64,000 bases of DNA from Trileptium ribeirensis (Eukaryota; Nematoda; Enoplea; Enoplida; Thoracostomopsidae), in assembly GCA_030248225.1 (NCBI GenBank), contig JASANE010003825.1, positions 21,464 to 85,463 of the forward strand. Reading direction: 5' to 3'. Positions 25,401-35,100 of the stretch are shown one piece after another. A model generated the notes under the pieces. It searched no databases. It saw nothing but the letters and a program-made list of their open reading frames with translations, and was not told where the DNA came from. Made by a program: the position numbers and the translations under genes. Position 1 is the stretch's first letter. Each line of letters begins with the position of its first letter.

Positions 25401-28400
25401 AATTTTTATAAGTTACAGCATAACACGTTTGGGTCAGCAGCTAAATTGTTCTTCAAAAACATTTTAATATGCTGTTTACATTATGCACTGCGAAATATTG
25501 ATTAATATGATTGTTATGAAATGGCGATACTCTTTGGCAAGAACCTTCATTTGAGCTTGGCTTCAGAGGACTGAGTTAGCTCATCAGAGTAGTCATAGAT
25601 CACAGTTACTTTAACCTTTTGCTTACGCTGAGGAGAAAATATCAGGCTTACTAGACTCGCAGGTATCTCCATAAATTATTCTTAGTACTTACTCTTCAAA
25701 TATTTCTTGCGGATTTGCAAGATAGAAAATTTTTTCATAGATAAGGGTAAAGTTCAAACCAGATAACTTTATATTTTAACAGTAAATCTTTAATTTTCGA
25801 GGAAATTTTCTAGAATAGACCGCTGGATTGCAACGTAGTCTTGTATTGACAGGGTCGGATATTTAAATAGCGGTAAAAACATTTTTTAATGCGACGCAAC
25901 TTGATACATTAAGTAGGATTTGTGTTCTAACGTGCAAGATATTGCGTTTCAATGAGGACGATTCGGGAGGTAGACCCGTTGAGTTATAAAATGCTCTAAA
26001 TTGTTAGGACCCTTCAAAATTAAAGATATCCTCACGTTTTTAGTGTTCCCTCGATCAAGCTCGATCCAGTAACTTTATAAAATAGCGTAAAATTCTCCGA
26101 TAATAATAAATATTAAATTCTGCTCGCTTGAAAAGCTAGGAATTGTGTACTAAATTTGGTGATAAAATATGTTAAAAACGAAAATTTTAAGATATTTTAG
26201 GAGTCAGAAAATTGGTCCCAACTTATTTTTACCGAGATTTCCGAGTACAATTCAAATGTCTCCACCGCGTACTCTTATGATTCGCAGTGGTTCACGAGTG
26301 TAAATGGCAAAACGGCTAAACTCAAGAGAAATAGACATCCATTAAGCTAACAGTGAGAGATTGACATGTCTATTTATGTATATTTATTTTAGGTATCTAC
26401 TTTGCTCGTTACATTTAACCGATGTCGAGCAGGGATGATGTTACCGAGCGACTCGCCCGCGCCCCTATGGAAATTGTTAATCGTGGACGTTGGATCCACA
26501 TCCTACTTTCTACCTTAATCCAGGGCCAGTAACAGCATTCGCGTTCCCTGCCAATTAAATAACTTTTATGGCACGCTACGACAGTCTAGTTATTTAGAGC
26601 CCGATGAAGTGGTCACCGGATGAGTTGGGGTGAGCACAATAAAAGAGCCCACTATAAGTTGTTGTTCAAAATTATTCTGCTCGTTGGATTACGTATGATA
26701 ACAAGACCCCGGCAGTGACCAATCCTGTGGTATATATTCTCAAATACACCAAAATGTTTTTTGTACGATTTTTATGCGGATGTAGTTATGATTATTCTGG
26801 AAAAGCTATGTGCTGTGAGTTTTCTAGTAGCTGTTTGTTTTGTACTTGGTAACGATTCATATTTAGCGTATTAATATTTAATATTTTAGATTTGAAGCGG
26901 TTTTCTGGTGAACGCTATCGTTCCCGTCTTTCAACGCTGGTCGATTTTCCAATCAATAATCTAGATTTGACTTCATTTAGCTCGTCTGTCAGCAAAGGTA
27001 AGCAAAAATTTATCATTTCTGTGCTTTTCTGTTGCAGGCATCGATTAAGTGAAACCTAGTATAGCCTTATATGTCAACATTGTCAAAACGTAGTGTAACG
27101 TAGTGAAAACTGTGTGTTGCAGCAGTGAAAGCTTTTAAATTCCGTGTGTGTGTGTGTGTGTGATTGGCCATAACTCGGGAACGACTTAATCGATTTTCGT
27201 GATCTTGGGCTCAATCGAACCGGATTTGCAGTGTAAATCGACGAGCGTTTTTTGATTTATGATCTGGTTCCGGGGTCAGGAGTCAAAACCTTGCAGGTTT
27301 GCCTTATTTTACCCCATTTTAGTACCCTTCACGGAAGCAATATTTTTATCTTAACTTTCGAATTTTTCTCTGGTTGGTTTATTTCATAGTAAAATGATAA
27401 ATGCCGATGCGCATTTTTTATTTTTCGATTATGGCTCCGGCTCTGGAGTTATGGGTTTGAGGTATGGCATCTTCGTGGTTTCTCGCCCAAACTTCGAAAA
27501 TTTGTTCTGATGTCCTGGGTGGCTAAAAAGTTTCACTTGCGGAGTTTCGGGCATGCGAAACTCATTGCCGGTGTTGGATTTGTTCTGCGAGTCATAGTTC
27601 CATGGGTACGGTGCATGGGGCTCCCATGGTTCCTCCACCCTAAATTCCTAACGTTATTGTGACGTCGTGGGAGGTTGATAGCTTGCACTTGGGGAGTTTT
27701 CGGGCTTGGGAAACATATTGCCGTGTTAGTTTTGTTCTAACTTGTGCGGTATTGTGTAATATCCACATATAGCATATCGATGTATGCTATCGAGAGCCTG
27801 CACGCAAAAGGCGTATGTGTACCTGTTTAAAACTTGTGCTTGATTCGTCAAAAATACGGCGCCTGCCGAAATTAACTTGTCGCTTTTCGAGTGTGTGAAG
27901 GCTGAGAGATCCAGCCCGTGATAACAAGCGTGAAGCGAGCTAGCACCACTCACGAAGCTCGGTTATTTTTTGCCGGATACTGTAAGTGTCGTCCGAGTTT
28001 TGCGGTCTAGCTTTCGGTACTAGCGAGAAAAATCTAGTGATCTTGTAACGACCGAGTGAAATTTTTTTTAAAGCTTGATCGAACTTAGAGCGGGAAGGCA
28101 CCTTTAACTGTACATTAATTGAAAAAAATTTATTTTTGTAGTGTTAGCTTGCCTTATACACATCTGTGGTAAAACAAGTTCCCGCTTTTTGTGTTTATTA
28201 ACTAGCTCTTTCATTGTGAAAATTGTGAATACGCAACGATTTTAAAATTTAGCGTCTAGTCGGTCACCAACTTTAGATGCGTATAGACTGACTCAAACAT
28301 AAGAACATAATGGGTAGTAGATTACCTTCGATAACTGAAATTATCAATGTATTAAAAGACTAATTGACTCTATTACGGTGTTTTAATCGGTAATCGCGTA

Positions 28401-29704
28401 GTTTTTGTGTAATGATTTAGCAACGTTTCAGTTGATTTTTCAAACGAAGCAATCAAACCTTCATTAGAATGTTGATGTGTTTTCTTTGAGCAAAGTTCAG
28501 TGTGAGACTTAATTATTTTTCAGTTCCTGTTTATTCGTTATATGGTACCAGCAATCATTTGGGAACGCCGATGAGCGGTCACTACACGGCCTATTGTAAA
28601 CACGTAACGTCGGGGAAATGGTTCCTCTACGACGATACTAGGTATGTCATTATGACTTTTAACTTGGGGAAAGAGATTCGTTTTTGATATAAATTTATGT
28701 ACCAGTACCATTTTGATCGCCTGATATAACGTACCACTCTTGTAGCAATACACTTTATAATATAAAATATCTTAGCTCGGAATTAAAGAAACTGTCGCCA
28801 ACATGGCTTGGTGGTAAGTCCAGTCTGAAGTTGTGGGTTCGAATCCTGACTCTATGGCCCACATGTTTTGATGTTCTTATCTGTTATGTTAGCATGAGAA
28901 TAATGTGTTTTGTGCGTTCTACCTTGCATATTAGAAGACTAATTAGTTACTTCAAAATAGTTGAATCAAACCTCGAACAACTCTCTAACATTGAACAAAA
29001 TTTTTAATATTTCGAACGAACATTGAACGGAGATCGTACTAATTTCGAACCAGGAGCACTCATTTCTGGCAAGAATATACTCTAGTTGTGCCTATATATG
29101 AACTACTACTCTGGCCTTAAGGCGCGCATGAGTTGCGTTTAGCTCAACCTTAATGTCATATTCCAACATATTGGATTGATATAACCGTTCACAATAATTT
29201 GTACGGAAGGGCTTTCCACCGTTAACACACTTTACTACCATTTCACTTTTGTGTTGCGCTAATTACTGATTAAATCTAATATGTATTTGGAACATATCAA
29301 AATATATATCTGATGTAAAAATAGCATTGTTTAGTCACGGACAAAAATAAATGCATAAAACTAGTTCAGCAACGGTCGTTTACAACCGAACGTTGTAATG
29401 TTCGTTTGCGTTTACATTCTTTCATCAACGAACGCAAAAACAGTCCTGTGCGATCATGTAAAATCGTTAACGTTTACGTACGTTTTTAAACGAACGTCCT
29501 AACGTTCGTAAATTGGTAAATTGGAGTAAGTTATCCAGGTAACTGCTACATAACTCAAAATGATCAAAATTTTTATTTTTTTGTATTGCCAATACTGATT
29601 TGTTTTTTTTCAGAGTTACTCCGGTTGCAAACGACAAGTCGGTAGTTACGTCCGGCGCCTATGTTTTATTCTACGAATCCACTTCGCTCTCATCAAATTT
29701 GTGA
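12894..29704 (+). CDS. Ubiquitin-specific protease, USP2/USP21 type (11 exons)
   Basis: This gene encodes a cysteine deubiquitinase that removes ubiquitin from substrates or processes polyubiquitin, probably in cytoplasm or nucleus (no signal peptide or membrane segment). Eleven exons with GT-AG introns join in consistent phase to about 685 codons, numbered here from the first whole codon of the first exon. Residues 1-335 are Ser/Tyr/Thr-rich and unstructured. The catalytic domain is about residues 338-685, near the usual USP2 catalytic length. It contains GLRNLGNT followed by catalytic Cys349, the QQDAQEF box, CxxC at about 498-501 and 556-559 (zinc ribbon), LVLHLKRF, the His box GHYTAYC (His636) and YDDT (Asp653/654) for the third catalytic position, where vertebrate USP2 has Asn. 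The start is unresolved: the first in-frame ATG in this exon is at 12962, and a real acceptor at 12891-12893 suggests an upstream first exon I did not find. I see no break in the catalytic part. Confidence 0.95.
13788..14165 (-). repeat. Dispersed repeat, copy 2 (inverted relative to 8165-8560)
   Basis: The reverse complement matches the copy at 8165-8560 in order: agggtggtggagtc, then tggcatttttaag, then ttggcaaaattttggg type, then ggttcatcgcctcttgg. It sits in the first recognised intron of the USP gene. The pair brackets the N-terminal exon in opposite orientation. Confidence 0.6.
14166..15514. other. Intron sequence, no further gene recognised
   Basis: Fragments near 14670-14715 and 14930-15000 (ggcctgtccct, ggcacctgttcgacc, caccccccagttcggttcc) resemble pieces of the neighbouring G/C-rich repeats. 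ORFs are shorter than 90 aa and overlapping. Confidence 0.35.
15515..15600. mobile_element. Short 86-bp MITE of the AGGCGTGTTCACACG family
   Basis: The left end AGGCGTGTTCACACGCTCAA equals that of the element at 1181. The right end CGTGTGAACACACCC differs by two bases. It is flanked by TTA at 15512-15514 and 15601-15603. The interior is reduced to a few tens of bases including ttgatcaaaatttgaaagca, which also occurs in the longer copy. It lies in the first recognised USP intron. Confidence 0.75.
15604..17285. other. Intron sequence with one TIR-family relic
   Basis: Positions 16640-16720 (gaacattgggaaaaatctcaggaacatgg, then atttggaaggcg) resemble the right part of the element at 5451-5843. 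A poly-G bearing stretch at 16860-17070 may be another repeat fragment. No coding exon fits USP numbering here. Confidence 0.4.
17286..17661 (+). CDS. USP gene, N-terminal exon 2
   Basis: The acceptor is cgcttgtag and the donor gtaagt; the exon is in phase 2 and out phase 0. It encodes about 125 residues rich in Ser, Thr and Gly ([20 protein letters not shown]), with no known domain. It links the Tyr-rich region to the pre-catalytic exon. Confidence 0.85.
17937..18074 (+). CDS. USP gene, exon 3 (start of catalytic domain)
   Basis: The acceptor is gttttttcag and the donor gtactt, a weak donor. It encodes 46 residues ending [11 protein letters not shown], the first part of the USP Cys box including the conserved oxyanion-hole Asn. 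The catalytic Cys codon is the first codon of the next exon. Confidence 0.9.
18225..18605. mobile_element. Mariner/Tc1-like MITE in USP intron, TA flanks
   Basis: The left end CTGACGCTCACAAATAAA and the right end, reverse complement GTCAACACTCACAAA, are inverted and flanked by TA at 18223-18224 and 18606-18607. It is 381 bp without coding capacity. Just beyond the right end a 33-bp unit (actaactaatgtcacaaaaa) is tandemly doubled at 18605-18670. The superfamily is inferred from the TA flanks only. Confidence 0.5.
19277..19403 (+). CDS. USP gene, exon 4 (catalytic Cys)
   Basis: The acceptor is acattttag and the donor gtatgt; the exon is in phase 0 and out phase 1. It begins with the catalytic Cys codon (19277-19279) and encodes [16 protein letters not shown]. 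Most USP2 relatives have CFMNS; here Asn is Ser. Confidence 0.95.
20293..20411 (+). pseudogene. Decayed tandem duplicate of USP exon 5 and its acceptor region
   Basis: Positions 20345-20393 repeat the start of exon 5 (20460-20510) with few changes, preceded by similar intron sequence (tgaatacatt at 20294 and 20413), so the unit is about 118 bp. In the exon 5 frame it reads [13 protein letters not shown] and then a TGA stop. An AG is present before it, but there is no donor at the homologous place. It could act as a stop-containing cryptic exon, but simple decay is more likely. Confidence 0.7.
20462..20570 (+). CDS. USP gene, exon 5
   Basis: The acceptor is cttaatttag and the donor gtaaag; the exon is in phase 1 and out phase 2. 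It encodes [20 protein letters not shown] and on to APRFISY, matching the USP2 segment before the QQDAQEF box. Confidence 0.93.
20972..21030. repeat. 29-bp tandem doublet
   Basis: The unit cgctgacgatatgtgaattg plus agtggag occurs twice in a row in the USP intron. Confidence 0.8.
21448..21623 (+). CDS. USP gene, exon 6 (QQDAQEF box)
   Basis: The acceptor is tttattgtag and the donor gtgagt; the exon is in phase 2 and out phase 1. It encodes the conserved [20 protein letters not shown] segment followed by a Lys/Asp-rich stretch, as in USP2. Confidence 0.95.
22167..22512. repeat. Tandem doublet, about 172-bp unit, in USP intron
   Basis: Both copies share gatcaaccagcgagatcc, then cgaaaatcctgtggagag, then gcgcgaccagtcacg, then taatccacgtagtcagaata. 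The copies start near 22167 and 22339. Confidence 0.85.
22867..23072 (+). CDS. USP gene, exon 7 (first zinc knuckle)
   Basis: The acceptor is tatttttaag and the donor gtaaag; the exon is in phase 1 and out phase 0. It encodes [15 protein letters not shown], then [11 protein letters not shown], then [17 protein letters not shown] is the first half of the USP zinc ribbon. Confidence 0.95.
23073..24682. other. USP intron with a possible dispersed repeat
   Basis: The stretch 23510-23740 (gaagccaagcaaagcg, then cttacggatctcaagaacca, then aaaccattatagg further on) has the look of dispersed element sequence seen in many invertebrates, but I cannot name it. An 83-aa minus-strand ORF at 24230-23979 has no recognised motif. 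Confidence 0.3.
24683..24761 (+). CDS. USP gene, exon 8 (second zinc knuckle)
   Basis: The acceptor is cgttttacag and the donor gtaagt; the exon is in phase 0 and out phase 1. It encodes [20 protein letters not shown] and ends in LVL before the HLKRF junction. CEVC is the second half of the zinc ribbon. Confidence 0.95.
25024..25246. mobile_element. Candidate MITE with TTA flanks in USP intron
   Basis: The left end AGCCGCGTTC and the right end, reverse complement TGCTGCGTTC, agree at 8 of 10 bases, with TTA at 25021-25023 and 25247-25249. A second palindrome (tgttcaaaatttgaacac) lies near the left end. Possibly another Harbinger-like family. Short, diverged ends keep confidence low. Confidence 0.4.
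25250..26889. other. USP intron, nothing recognised
   Basis: AT-rich intron without ORFs above 60 codons. I see no RNA gene or element ends. Confidence 0.4.
26890..26997 (+). CDS. USP gene, exon 9
   Basis: The acceptor is aatattttag and the donor gtaagc; the exon is in phase 1 and out phase 1. It encodes [20 protein letters not shown] and the following loop, which is the conserved HLKRF strand plus the VxFP motif of USPs. Confidence 0.95.
26998..28523. other. USP intron with GT microsatellite and imperfect repeats
   Basis: A (gt)n run sits at about 27147-27164, followed by attggccataactcgggaac, typical of dispersed repeat tails. Segments at 27536-27600 and 27686-27740 (cacttg..gagttt.cgggc, cattgccg) are similar at about 150 bp spacing. 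Short ORFs are not supported as exons. Confidence 0.35.
28524..28641 (+). CDS. USP gene, exon 10 (catalytic His box)
   Basis: The acceptor is tatttttcag and the donor gtatgt; the exon is in phase 1 and out phase 2. It encodes [20 protein letters not shown] and KWFLYDDTR. His in GHYTAYC is the general base and YDDT supplies the third catalytic position. Confidence 0.95.
28797..28870 (+). repeat. tRNA-like SINE head in USP intron
   Basis: There is an A-box-like TGGCTTGGTGG at 28804 and a B-box GGTTCGAATCC at 28836. The spacing is about 12 nt short of a full tRNA and the acceptor stem does not pair, so this is not a functional tRNA gene. Probably a tRNA-derived SINE remnant. Confidence 0.5.
29614..29704 (+). 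CDS. USP gene, last exon
   Basis: The acceptor is gttttttttcag; the exon is in phase 2. It encodes [20 protein letters not shown], then ESTSSLSSNL and the TGA at 29702-29704. The AYVLFY strand is the conserved end of USP catalytic domains. Confidence 0.95.
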
Positions 29705-30036
29705 AACAAAACAACTAACTGACTATTTCCCCATGGCTCGTTATTAGAATTGTTAATTTAAATAAGATTATAATAATTATTACTATATTAAGTAGACTGT
29801 TTAAGTTTTGTTTTTATCAATAATAACTATATTAAAAGTAATCTGTGGTTACAACTAGATACGCTGCTAATTGACATTATTGGATCGATAATTCCTTACG
29901 GAATCTCGAACCCAAATCTATCTATCATCGATCTATATAAAGTGAGCAAGAATATTGTTGTTTAGTATAAATAGCGTTAGAGTGATTTAGGACCATCACA
30001 CAATTTCGGGAATTTCAAACAGCGTTTTGTTGAGAA

Positions 30037-30042
30037 AATAAA
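30037..30042 (+). terminator. Candidate poly(A) signal of the USP gene
   Basis: AATAAA lies about 330 bp after the stop and is followed about 20 bp later by a T/G-rich stretch (tagtgttttatttat). It is the first AATAAA I found downstream. Confidence 0.4.
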
Positions 30043-32127
30043 AACGAGAAACGCCTAGTGTTTTATTTATATACTATTCGTATCGAGTTTGTTGTCAAAA
30101 CTGTGCAATATTATAAAATTATAAATCGACGGTTTATGGTGACCGTTATATCTGATAAAACGCAATGCCATTTATCCGAAATGCTAAGAAAGTAGTTGCA
30201 TCGTCGTCAGCTGCAGAGCTCAGATTATAAGTATATGAGTGCCAAATTGTGCCGATGTAATTGCCAAATTACTTGGATTTTGTTGTATGACGAACATTGA
30301 CGAGACTATGCTAATCATGTTGGTCATTCGCGAACTGTGGCGGATATAATAGCCACTCCACCATCAAATTTGTACCTGGATGGCTTTGAAATGGGGCCCA
30401 GAAAAACCTGGCAGCAGTTAGCACAGGTTAACTTGAGGAACTGATTATTGCATTTTATCGCTATTTTCACACCTTTACAAGAAGTTATGTTGTTGTTATT
30501 GTTGCATAGTTATTACAGTATGCGCCGAAAATGACCGTCGCATTTCGAGCGAGTGGCTTGCACTAGATTTCCTCTATTTAAATTAATAATAAATTCTATT
30601 TTTAGAACAAATTTATTCCGAAAACCCTAGGTCACTGCACATATTAATTCATTCACCGCTGCTGCGTTTAGACATTGTGCGATAGGTGTAGATTCGAAAT
30701 TGCTCTAAATGATAGCTTAAGGATTGTGGCTTAAAGCCCATAATACCCTCGCGCTAACTGGTTTATTATATTCCAAGTGCAGTTTATAAACAGTCTTTTT
30801 ACAAGATATACTTTATTACCGAAAAATATTTGAATTTTAATGTAATTGCCTATCTAATAACATTTTTGTAATTTTTACCGCCATGAACACCTAAGTGCCT
30901 ATTGGTGCTGTGAGAATGTATTGTGCCATTTAATGCATAATCTGATATTTACAAAACAACTGCCTGAAACTATCTGCCTCATTACACGCTTAATACAAAC
31001 TTCTGTATACTCGTCTGCGCCACTACACAACATATTGTATGTTGTCCTTCGAGACAGCAAGAGTGTTTCATACGGTTCGCTGGTGATAAACATGCGTGAC
31101 CGTCGGGTAGTCAATCAGGACATAATACTAAGTGGTAAAATTCAGCCAGCTAGTGACGAAGAACTGATTGTGACCGTCTTACGCTTCAGTATGATCATCG
31201 CTGGTATTTTAAAGCTGTTGGCTCAATGTGTATATACGCACAAACAGCTTACAACCACTCGGAATCAAAATAAAAGTGCTGAAGCTGTTTTGTACTACGT
31301 TGCACGTAAGACTGATTTTTAGTGTTATTTCACCACCGAAACGGTTCTGGTGCAGCAGGAACGATCATTGAGGCCGTCTATTCCGTACGATTTGTTGCGA
31401 AAACAGAACTTTTTACAAACGTTGGCGGCTTAAGTTTACATAGCAGAAGACCAAAATTTCTATTCAAAATGACTGGAAATCTCACTATTGTTACATTTCT
31501 GTACATTGACGCAGCGCCAGCCAGTGCGACGGTGTTTGAGATCTTCAAATCCATTCGTCAGGTTATTTTATAATCGATTAATACGACCGCAGCTATGATG
31601 GTGGACACATATCAATACTGCCATTACTCTCTTCGATCACTTTGAGACCGCTCTCCAGATTCTTGGATCACTAAATTCAGACTCTCAGGTTCCTGTGTGG
31701 GAGGGTCGGCCGAATGTTTTTGTTAAATTTTTGATTTTCTATTATCATCGCCTCTTTGGTTTTACTAACGAATAATATATTTGCTTGTCCGTGGCTATGA
31801 AATATGGTTCATGGCGACCATTCTCTCAGATTTAAAACGGTGTTCCCCATCTAAGACGAGAAATTGAAAGTCATGCAGTTCTGTCAAAACTAGCAAGAAA
31901 AGCAAATATGTGACAATAAAATCAGCACTCAAAATCATTTACTGTTAAGTTTTTTTTGCTTACTGGGGCCAGATTTTTTGCTCAAAAATTAATAGTAAAT
32001 CGAAATAGCTTCAATTTCAACACGTGACTCCAAATTGCTATGCTCGGAAAGCTTTAACTGCCACGACACTTGTAACTTTTTACGTCGAAGGAACTCATGT
32101 TTCCAGTTCCTCTGTAATACCTGCAGC
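30043..32127. other. Intergenic stretch with unassigned ORFs
   Basis: ORFs of 133 aa (30921-31322, +) and 83 aa (31322-31573, +) are adjacent but have no domain I recognise and no clear promoter or poly(A) context. A 47-codon open stretch near 30300-30440 (NHVGHSRTVADIIATPPSNL) ending at CAG|gttaac looks exon-like but is isolated. None is called as a gene. Confidence 0.3.
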
Positions 32128-32176
32128 TTTCGCTAAGAATTCATGAATCGACTTTCGCTAAGAATCCATGAATCGA
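32128..32176. repeat. Short tandem doublet at the satellite border
   Basis: The sequence ctttcgctaagaattcatga is repeated once with one change immediately before the satellite array. Confidence 0.7.
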
Positions 32177-32189
32177 GGGGCTCAATATA

Positions 32190-35100
32190 CCAGAAAAGCT
32201 AAAAGTTTCTCGAGGAACCAGATAGCATTCGTTCAGTACCGTTGAGAGCCGTAAATGATAAACATGCCGCACTCTATTTCTCACATTTGGACACTTTAGC
32301 AATTTAATGGTTTTCCTGCGTTTATGGAGTATCCGATGTTTTACCAGATAAGCTAAAAGTTTCTCGAGGAACCAGATAGCATTCGTTCAGTACCGTTGAG
32401 AGCCGTAAATGATAAACATGCCGCACTCCATTTCTCACATTTGGACACCTTAGCAATTTAATGGTTTGCCTGCGTTTATGGAATATCCGATGTTTTACCA
32501 GATAAGCTAAAAGTTTCTCGAGGAACCAGATAGCATTCGTTCAGCACCGTTGAGAGCCGTAAATGATGAACATGCCGCACTCCATTTCTCACATTTGGAC
32601 ACCTTAGCGATTTAATGGTTTGCCTGCGTTTATGGAATATCCGATGTTTTACCAGATAAGCTAAAAGTTTCTCGAGGAACCAGATAGCATTCGTTCAGCA
32701 CCGTTGAGAGCCGTAAATGATAAACATGCCGCACTCCATTTCTCACATTTGGACACCTTAGCGATTTAATGGTTTGCCTGCGTTTATGGAATATCCGATG
32801 TTTTACCAGATAAGCTAAAAGTTTCCCGAGGAACCAGATAGCATTCGTTCAGCACCGTTGAGAGCCGTAAATGATGAACATGCCGCACTCCATTTCTCAC
32901 ATTTGGACACCTTAGCAATTTAATGGTTTGCCTGCGTTTATGGAATATCCGATGTTTTACCAGATAAGCTAAAAGTTTCTCGAGGAACCAGATAGCATTC
33001 GTTCAGTACCGTTGAGAGCCGTAAATGATGAACATGCCGCACTCCATTTCTCACATTTGGACACCTTAGCGATTTAATGGTTTGCCTGCGTTTATGGAAT
33101 ATCCGATGTTTTACCAGATAAGCTAAAAGTTTCTCGAGGAACCAGATAGCATTCGTTCAGCACCGTTGAGAGCCGTAAATGATGAACATGCCGCACTCCA
33201 TTTCTCACATTTGGACACCTTAGCAATTTAATGGTTTGCCTGCGTTTATGGAATATCCGATGTTTTACCAGATAAGCTAAAAGTTTCTCGAGGAACCAGA
33301 TAGCATTCGTTCAGCACCGTTGAGAGCCGTAAATGATGAACATGCCGCACTCCATTTCTCACATTTGGACACCTTAGCGATTTAATGGTTTGCCTGCGTT
33401 TATGGAATATCCGATGTTTTACCAGATAAGCTAAAAGTTTCTCGAGGAACCAGATAGCATTCGTTCAGCACCGTTGAGAGCCGTAAATGATGAACATGCC
33501 GCACTCCATTTCTCACATTTGGACACCTTAGCAATTTAATGGTTTGCCTGCGTTTATGGAATATCCGATGTTTTACCAGATAAGCTAAAAGTTTCTCGAG
33601 GAACCAGATAGCATTCGTTCAGCACCGTTGAGAGCCGTAAATGATGAACATGCCGCACTCCATTTCTCACATTTGGACACCTTAGCGATTTAATGGTTTG
33701 CCTGCGTTTATGGAATATCCGATGTTTTACCAGATAAGCTAAAAGTTTCTCGAGGAACCAGATAGCATTCGTTCAGCACCGTTGAGAGCCGTAAATGATG
33801 AACATGCTGCACTCCATTTCTCACATTTGGACACCTTAGCAATTTAATGGTTTGCCTGCGTTTATGGAATATCCGATGTTTTACCAGATAAGCTAAAAGT
33901 TTCTCGAGGAACCAGATAGCATTCGTTCAGCACCGTTGAGAGCCGTAAATGATGAACATGCCGCACTCCATTTCTCACATTTGGACACCTTAGCGATTTA
34001 ATGGTTTGCCTGCGTTTATGGAATATCCGATGTTTTACCAGATAAGCTAAAAGTTTCTCGAGGAACCAGATAGCATTCGTTCAGCACCGTTGAGAGCCGT
34101 AAATGATAAACATGCCGCACTCCATTTCTCACATTTGGACACCTTAGCAATTTAATGGTTTGTCTGCGTTTATGGAATATCCGATGTTTTACCAGATAAG
34201 CTAAAAGTTTACTCGAGGAACCAGATAGCATTCGTTCAGCACCGTTGAGAGCCGTAAATGATGAACATGCCGCACTCCATTTCTCACATTTGGACACCTT
34301 AGCGATTTAATGGTTTGCCTGCGTTTATGGAATATCCGATGTTTTACCAGATAAGCTAAAAGTTTCTCGAGGAACCAGATAGCATTCGTTCAGCACCGTT
34401 GAGAGCCGTAAATGATGAACATGCCGCACTCCATTTCTCACGTTTGGACACCTTAGCGCAGAAAACAAAACCACCCCACCAAAACCCCCCCCCCAATTTA
34501 ATGGTTTGCCTGCGTTTATGGAATATCCGATGTTTTACCAGATAAGCTAAAAGTTTCTCGAGGAACCAGATAGCATTCGTTCAGCACCGTTGAGAGCCGT
34601 AAATGATAAACATGCCGCACTCCATTTCTCACATTTGGACACCTTAGCGATTTAATGGTTTGCCTGCGTTTATGGAATATCCGATGTTTTACCAGATAAG
34701 CTAAAAATTTCTCGAGGAACCAGATAGCATTCGTTCAGCACCGTTGAGAGACGTAAATTATGAACATGCCGCACTACATTTCTCACATTTGGACACCTTA
34801 GCGATTTAATGGTTTGCCTGCGTTTATGGAATATCCGATGTTTTACCAGATAAGCTAAAAGTTTCTCGAGGAACCAGATAGCATTCGTTCAGCACCGTTG
34901 AGAGCCGTAAATGATGAACATGCCGCACTCCATTTCTCACATTTGGACACCTTAGCAATTTAATGGTTTGCCTGCGTTTATGGAATATCCGATGTTTTAC
35001 CAGATAAGCTAAAAGTTTCTCGAGGAACCAGATAGCATTCGTTCAGCACCGTTGAGAGCCGTAAATGATGAACATGCCGCACTCCATTTCTCACATTTGG

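Noticed and set aside
28797..28870. Functional tRNA gene in the protease intron
   Set aside because: Too short between A and B boxes and without a pairing acceptor stem.
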